64,000 nucleotides of DNA from an uncultured Faecalibacterium sp. (GTDB lineage Bacteria; Bacillota; Clostridia; Oscillospirales; Ruminococcaceae), in contig CAKTCK010000002.1 in assembly GCA_934539245.1 (NCBI GenBank), positions 18,437 to 82,436 of the forward strand, read 5' to 3'. The notes below the pieces were generated by a model. The model saw only the letters and a list, made by a program, of their open reading frames with translations, made no database searches and was not told the origin of the DNA. Every line of letters starts with the position of its first letter. Positions within the stretch are counted from its first letter, which is position 1. This document shows positions 43,101 to 52,717 of the stretch, in pieces. The position numbers and the translations under genes were made by a program.

Positions 43101-43454
43101 TCAATAGACGACAGCATCCGTTGCCGTAAAGCCTTCCAGCGTGTTCTCCCGCACCTGAATGCAGATGTAAGTGATCCCGCTGTCGGCTGCGGCGGCAAAC
43201 TGGCGCTTGGCAGCCGGGGCGATCTTCAGCCAGTCACCGGCGGTAAGGGCAACAGCCGTGCCATCGATCACAGCGGTGCCTTTTCCCTCAAGGATTCCAT
43301 AAATTTCCTCGTTGTGCTGATGAGAATGCACGAACGGCACCCCTGCACCGGCAGGCAGTCGGTTGATGCTCACCTCTGCACCGGTCAGCGCCAGCTTGTC
43401 GTGCAGCTCTGCGCGGTTTTCGTTTCCAACATTGATCTTTGTATAGTTTGCCAT
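43101..43454 (-). CDS. Cupin-domain protein
   Basis: A 117-residue single-domain cupin. The metal-binding motif is VHSHQHNEEIYGILEGKG (~residues 42-59), a typical cupin motif 1 with three ligands, and GDWLKIAPAAKRQF forms motif 2. The biochemical role is unknown. It is divergent from an HxlR regulator across 143 bases, with its own sigma-A promoter (43528-43500), so it is probably the regulator's target. RBS GGAGGG precedes the ATG. Confidence 0.85.
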   Translation of the reverse strand: MANYTKINVGNENRAELHDKLALTGAEVSINRLPAGAGVPFVHSHQHNEEIYGILEGKGTAVIDGTAVALTAGDWLKIAPAAKRQFAAAADSGITYICIQVRENTLEGFTATDAVVY

Positions 43455-43499
43455 GGTCGTAACCCTCCAATTTGTTTTGCAAGTTTCCTTGCTGTTTGT

Positions 43500-43528
43500 A
43501 GTTTACACGGACGCAACTGTGCAGACAA
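43500..43528 (-). promoter_or_regulatory. Promoter of the cupin gene
   Basis: Minus-strand TTGTCT (43528-43523) and TAAACT (43505-43500), spacer 17. GTGCAGACAAGTACGCAC, an imperfect inverted repeat, overlaps the -35 box. Confidence 0.6.
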
Positions 43529-43547
43529 GTACGCACCTTTTTATAAC

Positions 43548-43576
43548 TGTACATACAAAACAGAATGTGCTATTCT
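43548..43576 (+). promoter_or_regulatory. Promoter of the HxlR gene
   Basis: TGTACA at 43548-43553 and TATTCT at 43571-43576, spacer 17. Confidence 0.55.
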
Positions 43577-43597
43577 TATAAAGAGAGGTGATATCCG

Positions 43598-43924
43598 ATG
43601 AAAACAAAGGAAGAGCTTCCGGCTTGTCCGGTTGCCACCGCTGTGGCGCTGATCGGCGGAAAATGGAAACTACTGTTCCTGCGCAACCTGCGGGTAAGAC
43701 CATGGCGTTTCAATGAGTTGCAGCGGGATCTGGAGGGCATTTCGCAGAAAGTTCTGACCGACAGCCTACGTCAACTAATGGAGGACGGTCTTGTTTACCG
43801 TCACGACTATCAGGAATTGCCGCCCCGGGTCGAATATGGGCTGACGGCGCTGGGCAGGGAACTGCTGCCGGTGATGGATGCCCTTGCAGACTTTGGCAAC
43901 TACTATAAATCCGTTGTACAGTAA
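43598..43924 (+). CDS. HxlR-family regulator
   Basis: A 108-residue winged-helix regulator. CPVATAVALIGGKWKLLFLR at the N terminus, then RFNELQRDLEGISQKVLTD and LPPRVEYGLTALGREL, are the standard HxlR blocks. The N-terminal Cys (residue 9) is the one often used for redox or electrophile sensing in this family (HypR, QorR). It is divergent from the cupin gene, the likely target. RBS AGAGGTG precedes the ATG. Confidence 0.93.
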   Translation: MKTKEELPACPVATAVALIGGKWKLLFLRNLRVRPWRFNELQRDLEGISQKVLTDSLRQLMEDGLVYRHDYQELPPRVEYGLTALGRELLPVMDALADFGNYYKSVVQ

Positions 43925-43974
43925 GCGCAGCCTTCCGCAAGGCGTGGTTCTGCTGCGCAGGCTATGGTCACATA

Positions 43975-44018
43975 CACACAGGAAGGGTCCGGCAACTGCC
44001 GGACCCTTCCTGTGTGCT
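43975..44018. terminator. Bidirectional terminator between hxlR and glpK
   Basis: CACACAGGAAGGGTCCGGC pairs fully with its complement around AACT. Confidence 0.8.
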
Positions 44019-44036
44019 TATAGTATCGTTTCCGCC

Positions 44037-45823
<1,787 letters not shown>

Positions 45824-45857
45824 AAATTTCAAACCGTTCTGCCTGCCCGGCGGGCGA

Positions 45858-47231
45858 TCACTCGATCAGGCCGTTGAGCAAGGTCAGGCACTTGCGGCTG
45901 TGCAGCTTGCGGATGGCCTTTGCCTCGATCTGGCGCACACGCTCACGGGTGACGCCGAAGTCGCGGCCAACCTCTTCCAGCGTGCGGGGACGGCCATCGT
46001 CCAGACCAAAGCGCAGGCGGATGACCTTTTCCTCGCGGGGGGTCAGGCTCTTGAGCGCCAGATTGATCTGCTGTGCCACCATGGCGCGGTCGGCTGCCTT
46101 GCCGGGAGCTTCGGCGTTTTCGTCAGCAACGAAATCGCCCAGAGAGGAATCCTCTTCCTCACCCACGGGGCTTTCCAAGCTGGCGGGCTCCTGTGCCATG
46201 CGCTGGATCTCGCGCACGCGCTCCACGCTCATGTCCATGGCCTTTGCCAGCTCTTCCGGGGTGGGCTCGTGACCGTTCTGGTACACCAGCTGGTTGGTAG
46301 CCTGACGCATGCGGTTGATGGTCTCTACCATGTGCACCGGAATGCGGATGGTGCGGGCCTGATCCGCGATGGCGCGGGTGATGGCCTGACGGATCCACCA
46401 GGTAGCGTAGGTGGAGAAGCGGAAGCCGCGGTCGCAGTCGAACTTCTCGGCGGCCTTGATCAGGCCGATGTTGCCCTCCTGAATGAGGTCAAGGAAAGCC
46501 AGATTATGGCCGACGTGCTTCTTGGCGATGGACACCACCAGACGCAGGTTTGCCTCGCTCAGGCTGCGGCGGGCGTTCAGGCCGTCGCGGCGGGTCTTGA
46601 GCAGCTCCTGACGGCGCTCCTCGCTCAGGGGGCCGTTCTCCACGGCCTCCATGGCCTTTTCCTCGTCTGCCTTTTCCTCGGCATCCTCGACAGACTTTTC
46701 GCCGTCCTCGTCCAGATCCTCATTGTAGCTGCGGCTGTTCTCGTCCTCTTCAAAGGAGAAGCGGGCGCTGTTCTTCTTGATGTACTCCGGTGCGCCGTAC
46801 TTCTGGCGGTCTGCCTGCAAAATGTGTGCAGCCTCGGCACCAGCATGGATGCGGCGGCTCAGCTCCACCTCCTGCTCGGCGCTCAGCAGCGGGATCTGAC
46901 CGATCTGCTTGAGGTAGTTCTTCACCGGGTCGTCCAGCAGCTCGTCCATGGCAGCCTTCAGGTCTGCCGGGTTCTCCTCGGCATCCTCTTCGTTTTCATC
47001 GGCAAGGCCCATGTCATCGTTGTTGTTCTCGGCGCTCTCCACCTCAGCAATGATGCTGTCCACGTCCAGACTCGGCTCGTTCTCTTCCTCCAGGATCTTG
47101 ATGCCGCGCTCTTCCAGCAGGGTGTAGAGGGTATCTACATCCATGCGGCATTGTGCCGCCAGCGCCTTGGCCTCCTGTGCAGAGAGAGTGCCCTCGCCCT
47201 TAGTCAACAGTTCCTTCAAAGTCATGCCCAT
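45858..47231 (-). CDS. rpoD: Primary sigma factor (sigma-70/SigA)
   Basis: A 457-residue housekeeping sigma factor. Region 1.2 is [20 protein letters not shown] (~110-130), and an acidic insert (~170-215) lies between 1.2 and 2. Region 2 contains [20 protein letters not shown] and [20 protein letters not shown]. Region 3 follows, and region 4 ends with [20 protein letters not shown]. The ATG at 47231 has AAGGAGA upstream. dnaG, the usual neighbour in Firmicutes, is not adjacent. The consensus promoters in this window match what this sigma would read. Confidence 0.97.
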   Translation of the reverse strand: MGMTLKELLTKGEGTLSAQEAKALAAQCRMDVDTLYTLLEERGIKILEEENEPSLDVDSIIAEVESAENNNDDMGLADENEEDAEENPADLKAAMDELLDDPVKNYLKQIGQIPLLSAEQEVELSRRIHAGAEAAHILQADRQKYGAPEYIKKNSARFSFEEDENSRSYNEDLDEDGEKSVEDAEEKADEEKAMEAVENGPLSEERRQELLKTRRDGLNARRSLSEANLRLVVSIAKKHVGHNLAFLDLIQEGNIGLIKAAEKFDCDRGFRFSTYATWWIRQAITRAIADQARTIRIPVHMVETINRMRQATNQLVYQNGHEPTPEELAKAMDMSVERVREIQRMAQEPASLESPVGEEEDSSLGDFVADENAEAPGKAADRAMVAQQINLALKSLTPREEKVIRLRFGLDDGRPRTLEEVGRDFGVTRERVRQIEAKAIRKLHSRKCLTLLNGLIE

Positions 47232-47282
47232 TTTTTCTCTCCTTCCCACTCCGGGGAAAATTCTGTAATATCGCCCTGTGCA

Positions 47283-48284
47283 TCAGATCACAAGGCCGCC
47301 GTTCACCCCGAACACCTGTCCGGTGATGTATCCGGCATCCTCGCCGGCCAAAAAGACCAGCAGCTTTGCAACTTCTTCTGGGGTGCCCAGCCGCCCCACA
47401 GGGGTCTCCTCCGCCAGCACCGCCTTGTCCTCGGCGGTAAAAGCCGCCATCATGTCGGTCTCGATGACCCCCGGCGCTACGCAGTTCACCGTAATGCCGC
47501 TGGGGCCCTCTTCCTTCGCCAGTGCCTTGGTCAGGCCGATGAGCCCAGCTTTCGCGGCAGAATAGTGCACCTCGCAGCTGCCGCCGGTCTGGCCCCACAT
47601 ACTGCTCACGGTCAAGATGCGGCCCTGCTTGCGGCGGATCATGCCGGGCAGTGCCAGCTGGCACAGGTGGAACGCGCCGCTCAGGTTCACGTCCAGCATC
47701 CGCTGCCACTCCTCCGGGGTGATGTCGGTAAACAGCTTCTGCTGCGCGATGCCTGCGTTGCACACCAGCACATCCACCCTGCCCATGGCCTGTTCCACTG
47801 CATGGAACGCCAGCTCACAGCTGGCGCGGCTGGCCACATCGCACTGGATGGCGATGCACCCGGGCAGCTGCTGCTCCAGCGCAGCGGCTGCGGCGGCGTT
47901 CTGGTGGTAGAGCACCGCCACCTGATATCCTGCCGCCGCAAAGGCGCGAGCAGCGGCAGCACCGATGCCCCGGTCGCCGCCGGAGATCAGCACCCGGCGC
48001 GCCGCCGTAGGTGCGGCAGGGGCAGGCTGTTCTTTTACGGGCTCCGGCGCAGGCTCTTCGGGCGGCTCCGGCGCAGGCGGCTCTGCGGGCTTTTCCAGCG
48101 TGACCACCCGGGTGGGCTCGTCCACCACAGGCGCCGCCGGTTTTTCCAGCGTCATGATGCGGGTAGGTTCGTCCACGACCGGCTCCACCGGCGCAGCCGG
48201 TTTTGCAGCCGGTGCGGCAAGGGGTTCCGGCGCAGGCTCTTCCTCCGGCACCTGAAAGGTCAGTTCAAACTCGTCCTCGTACAA
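47283..48284 (-). CDS. SDR-family 3-oxoacyl-ACP reductase-like with repeat extension
   Basis: A 333-residue protein. Residues ~95-333 form a complete short-chain dehydrogenase: RVLISGGDRGIGAAAARAF (NAD(P) motif), NAG in VLVCNAGIAQ, catalytic Ser-Tyr-Lys in SSMWGQTGG and VHYSAAKAG, and the C-terminal ITGQVFGVNGGLVI typical of FabG. Residues 1-94 are an unusual Pro/Glu/Ala-rich extension containing VVDEPTRIMTLEKP and again VVDEPTRVVTLEKP. The start is inferred as TTG 48284, because AGGAGGG lies 9 nt upstream and no ATG fits. It may use NADPH in fatty-acid synthesis; the extension suggests tethering. Confidence 0.8.
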   Translation of the reverse strand: MYEDEFELTFQVPEEEPAPEPLAAPAAKPAAPVEPVVDEPTRIMTLEKPAAPVVDEPTRVVTLEKPAEPPAPEPPEEPAPEPVKEQPAPAAPTAARRVLISGGDRGIGAAAARAFAAAGYQVAVLYHQNAAAAAALEQQLPGCIAIQCDVASRASCELAFHAVEQAMGRVDVLVCNAGIAQQKLFTDITPEEWQRMLDVNLSGAFHLCQLALPGMIRRKQGRILTVSSMWGQTGGSCEVHYSAAKAGLIGLTKALAKEEGPSGITVNCVAPGVIETDMMAAFTAEDKAVLAEETPVGRLGTPEEVAKLLVFLAGEDAGYITGQVFGVNGGLVI

Positions 48285-48485
48285 GAGTGTATCCCTCCTG
48301 TTCGGTATTCTCGGCTTAGCGTAAGTGCACCCAGCCGGAAAAACCCTGTGCCCATCCCCAGACAGTGCAGCGTTCCGTTCGTGTGTCCGGCAAAGGTCCG
48401 GTGCTTTGGCGTGCCCGCCTGTGCTTATGATGGGTTTCGACAAGATTCCATTGAATAATATACCACAATCCAGCTCAAAAAGAAA
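48285..48485 (-). other. GC-rich leader of the SDR gene, no gene seen
   Basis: A 200-base stretch between the tadA terminator and the SDR start. On the minus strand it opens with an AT-rich box (GTGGTATATTATTCAATGG) that could be a promoter and then becomes GC-rich with potential stems (CCGGACCTTTGCCGG). I cannot assign it to an RNA family. Confidence 0.4.
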
Positions 48486-48520
48486 GTGGGAACTGCAATT
48501 TTTTACGCAGTTCCCACTAT
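48486..48520 (-). terminator. Terminator of tadA
   Basis: GTGGGAACTGCGTAAAAAAT with its complementary 3' arm on the minus strand, followed by TTCTTTTT. Confidence 0.8.
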
Positions 48521-48526
48521 TTTTCC

Positions 48527-49027
48527 TTATTTTCCCCTGTTTTCGGATACCGGCGGCTTCCAGCGGGGTCTGCCCGCTCGCTTTTCCCGCAGAGAAACAA
48601 AAAACGCCTGCAAAAGCTGCTGTGCCTCGGCCTCCCGCAGTCCCTTTTCCACCACCGGATGGTGGTTGAAGGGCAGCGCAAACAGGTCGGTCACCGAGCC
48701 GCAGCACCCGGCTTTGGTATCGGCAGCGCCGTACACCACCCGGCGCAGACGGCTGTTGATGATGCCGCCCGCGCACATGGGGCAGGGCTCTAAGGTGACG
48801 AACAGCTCACACTCCCACAGCCGCCAGCCGCCCAGCGCCTTGCAGGCGGCATCGATGGCCAGCAGCTCCGCGTGGTGCAAAGCGTTCTTTTCGGTCTCCC
48901 GGGTGTTGTGCGCCATGGCTACCACCTCGCCGTGCCGCGCCACCACCGCACCCACCGGCACCTCACCCAAGGCGGCGGCTTTGCCCGCTTCTTCCAGCGC
49001 AAGACCCATCAGTTCAAAATCGGTCAT
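48527..49027 (-). CDS. tadA: tRNA-specific adenosine deaminase
   Basis: A 166-residue zinc enzyme that converts A34 to inosine in tRNA-Arg(ACG). The catalytic HAE motif is in ALHHAELLAID (~53) and the zinc cysteines in TLEPCPMCAGG (~86). The active-site proton relay Glu is present. The C-terminal ~15 residues (REKRAGRPRWKPPVSENRGK) extend beyond the usual end. RBS is weak. It starts 14 nt after the CPBP gene, with which it probably shares a transcript. Confidence 0.95.
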   Translation of the reverse strand: MTDFELMGLALEEAGKAAALGEVPVGAVVARHGEVVAMAHNTRETEKNALHHAELLAIDAACKALGGWRLWECELFVTLEPCPMCAGGIINSRLRRVVYGAADTKAGCCGSVTDLFALPFNHHPVVEKGLREAEAQQLLQAFFVSLREKRAGRPRWKPPVSENRGK

Positions 49028-49040
49028 CTATCCCATCCTC

Positions 49041-49430
49041 TCATCCCATCGCCAGCACCAGCAGGTTGTTTGCGCCGTGCAGCAGCACCCCCGGCCAGAG
49101 ATGCCCGGTGCGGTCTGCCAGCCACCCAAGCCCCAGCCCGCACACCAGCGCATAGGCCATAGCGGCGGCGCTGCCGTGCTGCAGGGCGAACAGCACCGCC
49201 TGCAAAAGAATAGCCTGTTCCCTGCCCAGCGGCTGCGCCCGGCGCTGCACCGCGCCCCGGAACACCCCTTCCTCCGCCAGCGGAGCCAGCAGGCAGACCC
49301 GGAAAAGCCGTGCCGCGCCGCCGGGCGGCACGGGCAGCAGCACCGCCAGCGCCTTGCCCGCCAGCAGATACCCCACCGCCCAGCCAAAGGCCGAAAGCAG
49401 CGCGGCGGTGCGGGGGTTCAGCTTGTGCAT
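49041..49430 (-). CDS. CPBP-family membrane protease-like protein (short)
   Basis: A 129-residue membrane protein with the three CPBP (CAAX protease, bacteriocin-processing) motifs: LAEEGVFRGAVQR with the catalytic Glu pair (~52), LFALQHGSAA with His (~84), and WPGVLLHGANNLL (~115). It is short compared with the usual 200-300 residues; only about four helices remain because the N-terminal ones are missing. Catalytic residues are all kept. Its target is unknown. The label abortive infection protein often given to this family is not justified here. Confidence 0.8.
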   Translation of the reverse strand: MHKLNPRTAALLSAFGWAVGYLLAGKALAVLLPVPPGGAARLFRVCLLAPLAEEGVFRGAVQRRAQPLGREQAILLQAVLFALQHGSAAAMAYALVCGLGLGWLADRTGHLWPGVLLHGANNLLVLAMG

Positions 49431-49533
49431 GGTCGGTCTCCTCCTGCTATGGTTCGTTCCCGGTTATAGTACCATATCTGCCGCCGGGTGCGCAAGGTTT
49501 CGGCGTTCTGCCGCGGCAAATTTATGCAAATTA

Positions 49534-49563
49534 TTGACATATCGCCCTAAATGGTGGTATAAT
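49534..49563 (+). promoter_or_regulatory. Promoter of degV
   Basis: TTGACA at 49534-49539 and TATAAT at 49558-49563, spacer 18. Confidence 0.75.
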
Positions 49564-49630
49564 AATTTCCAACCTTTTTAATGAAAACGTTGCGTATACT
49601 GTATTTTACCGGTAGACCGGAGGTATTATT

Positions 49631-50488
49631 ATGATCCGTATCCTCACCGATTCCGCGTGCGACATCCTGCCCGCCGAGGCGCAGCAGCTGGGCGTGACCG
49701 TGATCTCCCTGAACGTGACGCTGGAGGACGGCACCGTCCTGCGGGACGGCATCGACATGACCCCCAGCGAATACTATACCCATCTGGCAGCCTGCCGCAA
49801 GCTGCCCACCACCAGCCAGCCCAGCCCGGAGCAATTCGAGCGGCTGTATCTGGACGCCGCTGCCGCCGGGGACGAAGTGCTGGGCATCTTTTTGTCCGAT
49901 GCGCTGTCCGGCACCGGTCAGTGCGCAAGACTTGCCGCCGACCTTGCCAACGTGGACAATGTGGTGTTCGTGAACACCGAGAACGTCTGTCTGGGGCAGT
50001 CCTTGCTGGTGCGGCTGGCTGTGCAGCTGCGGGACGCCGGCAAGACGATCACCCAGATCGCTGCCGATCTGGAAAAGGCCAAACAGCACCTGCATCTGGT
50101 AGCTGCCGTGGACGACCTGAAGTATCTGCGCAAGGGCGGCAGACTGTCCGCCGCCGCCGCTGTGGCGGGCGGTATGCTGGGCATCAAGCCCATCCTCGCC
50201 GTTCTGGAGGGCAAGGTAGCGCTGGCCGGTAAGGCACGCGGTCTGCCCGGCGTGTATGTGGCGCTGTTCAAAAAGATCGACGAGATGGGCGGCATCCACC
50301 CGGACTACACCCCGCTGCTGGGCTACACCGCCAACCCCCGGGAGCTGCAGCCGCTTTTGACCTACCTGCGGGACAACCTGCATCTGGACGCACCGCTGGT
50401 GCGCCAGATCGGCTGCGTCATCGGCACCCACACCGGTCCCGGTGCCTTCGGCATCGCGTTCTTTGATAAAGAGCTGGTGCTGGAATAA
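49631..50488 (+). CDS. DegV-family fatty-acid-binding protein
   Basis: A 285-residue cytosolic protein. MIRILTDSACDILP at the N terminus, TSQPSPEQFERLY (~60), ILAVLEGKV and the C-terminal GPGAFGIAFFDKE are characteristic DegV blocks. The fold binds a long-chain fatty acid and in Firmicutes serves as FakB, presenting fatty acid to the kinase FakA. FakA is not in the window. RBS GGAGG lies 8 nt before the ATG, and a consensus promoter stands upstream. Length normal. Confidence 0.94.
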   Translation: MIRILTDSACDILPAEAQQLGVTVISLNVTLEDGTVLRDGIDMTPSEYYTHLAACRKLPTTSQPSPEQFERLYLDAAAAGDEVLGIFLSDALSGTGQCARLAADLANVDNVVFVNTENVCLGQSLLVRLAVQLRDAGKTITQIAADLEKAKQHLHLVAAVDDLKYLRKGGRLSAAAAVAGGMLGIKPILAVLEGKVALAGKARGLPGVYVALFKKIDEMGGIHPDYTPLLGYTANPRELQPLLTYLRDNLHLDAPLVRQIGCVIGTHTGPGAFGIAFFDKELVLE

Positions 50489-50508
50489 AACCTATTTATA
50501 GCAAGAAC

Positions 50509-50546
50509 AAGTCGGACAGCCCGCGGGCTGTCCGACTTTCTTTTTG
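50509..50546 (+). terminator. Terminator of degV
   Basis: AAGTCGGACAGC with its complement around CCGCGG, followed by TCTTTTTG. Confidence 0.85.
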
Positions 50547-50557
50547 TGGGGATGCAA

Positions 50558-50620
50558 ACTCCCTCAGTCAAAACCTGACGGTTTTGCCAGCTCCCTCTGG
50601 GAGGGAGCCTCTGGCGCACC
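50558..50620. repeat. Double-hairpin element
   Basis: Two small hairpins in a row: CAAAACC-TGAC-GGTTTTG and GCTCCCTC-TGG-GAGGGAGC. Only one copy is in this window. From general recollection the element is frequent in Faecalibacterium-like genomes, but I cannot verify this here. Confidence 0.5.
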
Positions 50621-50637
50621 CGCAAACTTTGCAACTG

Positions 50638-50770
50638 CCGCTTTCCTCTACAGCCCCTCCCTGTGAAAAAGTAGTTCCGAAACGCCCGCAGGCGTTTCGG
50701 AACTACAAATAAAAATATTCTTTCCGCTATTGATGCGCAGAGCAACGCGGAGCGCATTTCAAATCGTCCC
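50638..50770 (-). repeat. Extragenic hairpin repeat, copy D
   Basis: Minus strand: GGGACGATTTGAAATGCGCT, helix ATGCGC/GCGCAT, AGCGGAAAG, AT-rich part, 36-nt hairpin at 50706-50671 (apex CTGCGG), then TTTTTCACAGGGAGGGGC. It lies 10 nt after the TauE/SafE stop and can terminate it. Confidence 0.85.
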
Positions 50771-50779
50771 GCCTTGCCC

Positions 50780-51553
50780 TTACAGCACCGCGTCCGAGAT
50801 GAGCTTGCCCAGCAGCAGAACCAGCACCACCAGCATCATGGGGCGGATGAAGCGGGCACCCTTTTTCAGGGCAAAATGGGAGCCCAGCAGGTTGCCCAGA
50901 ATGTTGCTGACGGCGCAGGGGATGCCGATGTGGAACACTACCAGACCGTTCATCAGGTAGGTGAACAGGCTGGCGTAGTTGCTGGCCAGATTGAGCACCT
51001 TGCCGTTGCCGTTGGCGGTGCGCAGGTCAAAGCCCATCAGAGTGGTAAAGGCAATGATGGCAAAGGTGCCGGTGCCCGGGCCCATGACGCCATCGTACAG
51101 GCCGATGCCCAAACCGATGGCCAGCGCCAGTAAGATCTTTTTCAGGTCCAGCGTGCCGTCGTCCCGGTTCTCGTCCGGCAGGTTGCGCTGCCATAGAATG
51201 ATGACCGCCGCCACCGGCAGGATGATGAACATCATGGTGCGCAGCATCTCATCGCTGAGCAGCAGCACGATGTGCGCACCCAGCGCACTGCCCGCAAAGC
51301 TGCCGATGGCCGCAAGAACGCCCACCTTCACGTTCATGGCACCGCTTTTGAAAAAGCTTGCCGTGGCAAAGGTGGTGCCGCAGGCAGCGCTGAACTTGTT
51401 GGTGGCATAGGTGTAGTGGGGCGGCAGCCCGGCGAACAGATAGGCCGGCAGACTGATCAGCCCGCCGCCGCCGGCTGCCGAATCCACAAAGCCTGCAAAG
51501 CCGGTCATCAGCATGAGAAACGCCATCATCCACGGCGAAATCGTGATACCCAT
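50780..51553 (-). CDS. TauE/SafE-family anion exporter
   Basis: A 257-residue membrane protein with eight hydrophobic helices and two repeats of the TauE/SafE type. GFAGFVDSAAGGGGLISLPA near the N terminus (~20-39) and GLYDGVMGPGTGTFAIIAF (~140) are the paired signatures. Members move sulfite, sulfoacetate or related anions; the substrate here is unknown. It stands alone, convergent with degV, with repeat copy D between. An imperfect hairpin lies at 51650-51687 upstream. Confidence 0.9.
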   Translation of the reverse strand: MGITISPWMMAFLMLMTGFAGFVDSAAGGGGLISLPAYLFAGLPPHYTYATNKFSAACGTTFATASFFKSGAMNVKVGVLAAIGSFAGSALGAHIVLLLSDEMLRTMMFIILPVAAVIILWQRNLPDENRDDGTLDLKKILLALAIGLGIGLYDGVMGPGTGTFAIIAFTTLMGFDLRTANGNGKVLNLASNYASLFTYLMNGLVVFHIGIPCAVSNILGNLLGSHFALKKGARFIRPMMLVVLVLLLGKLISDAVL

Positions 51554-51712
51554 TGTTATAATTCCTCTTATCTTTCCAAGTCGTTTGTTCTTTTTCAGGG
51601 GACGCGCGCCTCAGACCATATAAAACCTCCCCTCGCAGGGCAATACACAGCCCGGGATACCCGCGCAGCGCAGGGTATCTCCGGGCACTTTTTGCAATTT
51701 TAGAAGTTATTA

Positions 51713-52702
51713 TTACAGATTGTTTTTAAAGAAACGGTATGCGTTGCGCCAGTAGATAGCCTCCACCTCGTCCTCGGTAAAGCCTTCGCGGCGCAGTGCC
51801 TCGACCAGCAGCGGCATATCTGCCGCCGTTTCCAGCTCGTGCTGACCGCCGATGCCGTCAAAATCGCTGCCAAGGCTGATGACCTCAATGCCGCCCACCT
51901 GCTTGAAGTGTGCCGCGTGCTTTGCCAGCCGCTCCACCGTGCTGCGGCAAAGCTTGGGGTGTGCCGAGTCTGCGTCCACAAAGGAGGCGCAGTAGTTCAG
52001 CCCTGCAATGCCGCCCTTTTCTGCCAGTGCGCGGATCATCTCATCGGTCAGGTTGCGGTTGTGGGGCGACAGGGCACGGCAGTTGGAGTGGCTTGCCGCA
52101 AAGGGACGGGTGCTGTGATTTGCAATGTCCCAGAAGCCCTTATCGGAAAGGTGGCTCACGTCTACGGTGATGTGCAGCTTTTCCATCTCCTCCAAAAAGG
52201 CAAAGCCCCGCTCGGTCAGGCCGGTCTCGGTGTTGGCTACCAGCGGCCCGCCGGGGTTTGCGTTGGGGGCTGCCAGCTCGTTGGGGTAGTTCCACGTCAG
52301 GGTCATCATGCGCACGCCCAGTTCCTGCAGCCGCCGCAGCACGCCCAGACTGCCCTTGCAGCAGCCGCCCTCTTCCACCGTCAGCATGGCACTGAGTTTG
52401 CCCTCGGCGCGGTTGCGCTCAAGGTCGGCGGCGGTGTACACCGGGGCAATTTTTTCCGGGTAAGCCGCCATGAGCCGCTTGAAGATGTCGATCTCCTCCA
52501 GCACGCTTACCAACGGGTCGGCCCCGGGGGCGGGGTCGGCCAGATCCGCATAGGCCGCAAAGCATTGCAGCAGATAATCCCCCTGCTGCAATTTTTCAAG
52601 GTCGATATGCAGATCGTTGTGCAAAAAGCTTTTGGGTGCGCCCGCCTTTTCGGCGCGGCGCAGCTCGAGCAGGGTATCGCAATGCAGATCCCAAACCTTC
52701 AT
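51713..52702 (-). CDS. Dipeptidase, peptidase family M19
   Basis: A 329-residue zinc dipeptidase of the renal-dipeptidase family. DLHCDTLLEL at the N terminus gives two zinc ligands, followed by MLTVEEGGCC (bridging Glu), the His ligands in ITVDVSHLSDKGFWD and SHSNCRALSPHNRN, and EVISLGSDFDGIGG at the C terminus. No signal peptide, so it works in the cytosol, probably on imported peptides or peptidoglycan-derived dipeptides. It lies 15 nt after the helicase gene, so it may be cotranscribed. Confidence 0.94.
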   Translation of the reverse strand: MKVWDLHCDTLLELRRAEKAGAPKSFLHNDLHIDLEKLQQGDYLLQCFAAYADLADPAPGADPLVSVLEEIDIFKRLMAAYPEKIAPVYTAADLERNRAEGKLSAMLTVEEGGCCKGSLGVLRRLQELGVRMMTLTWNYPNELAAPNANPGGPLVANTETGLTERGFAFLEEMEKLHITVDVSHLSDKGFWDIANHSTRPFAASHSNCRALSPHNRNLTDEMIRALAEKGGIAGLNYCASFVDADSAHPKLCRSTVERLAKHAAHFKQVGGIEVISLGSDFDGIGGQHELETAADMPLLVEALRREGFTEDEVEAIYWRNAYRFFKNNL

Positions 52703-52717
52703 GATAAATACACTCCT

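Noticed and set aside
48330..48430. Resemblance of the SDR leader to a c-di-GMP-I riboswitch (ACGCCAAAGCACCGG)
   Set aside because: Only a short stretch matches; the tetraloop-receptor and other conserved parts are missing.
49041..49430. CPBP protein as part of a phage-defence system
   Set aside because: The abortive-infection name is historical; neighbours are tadA and degV, with no defence genes.
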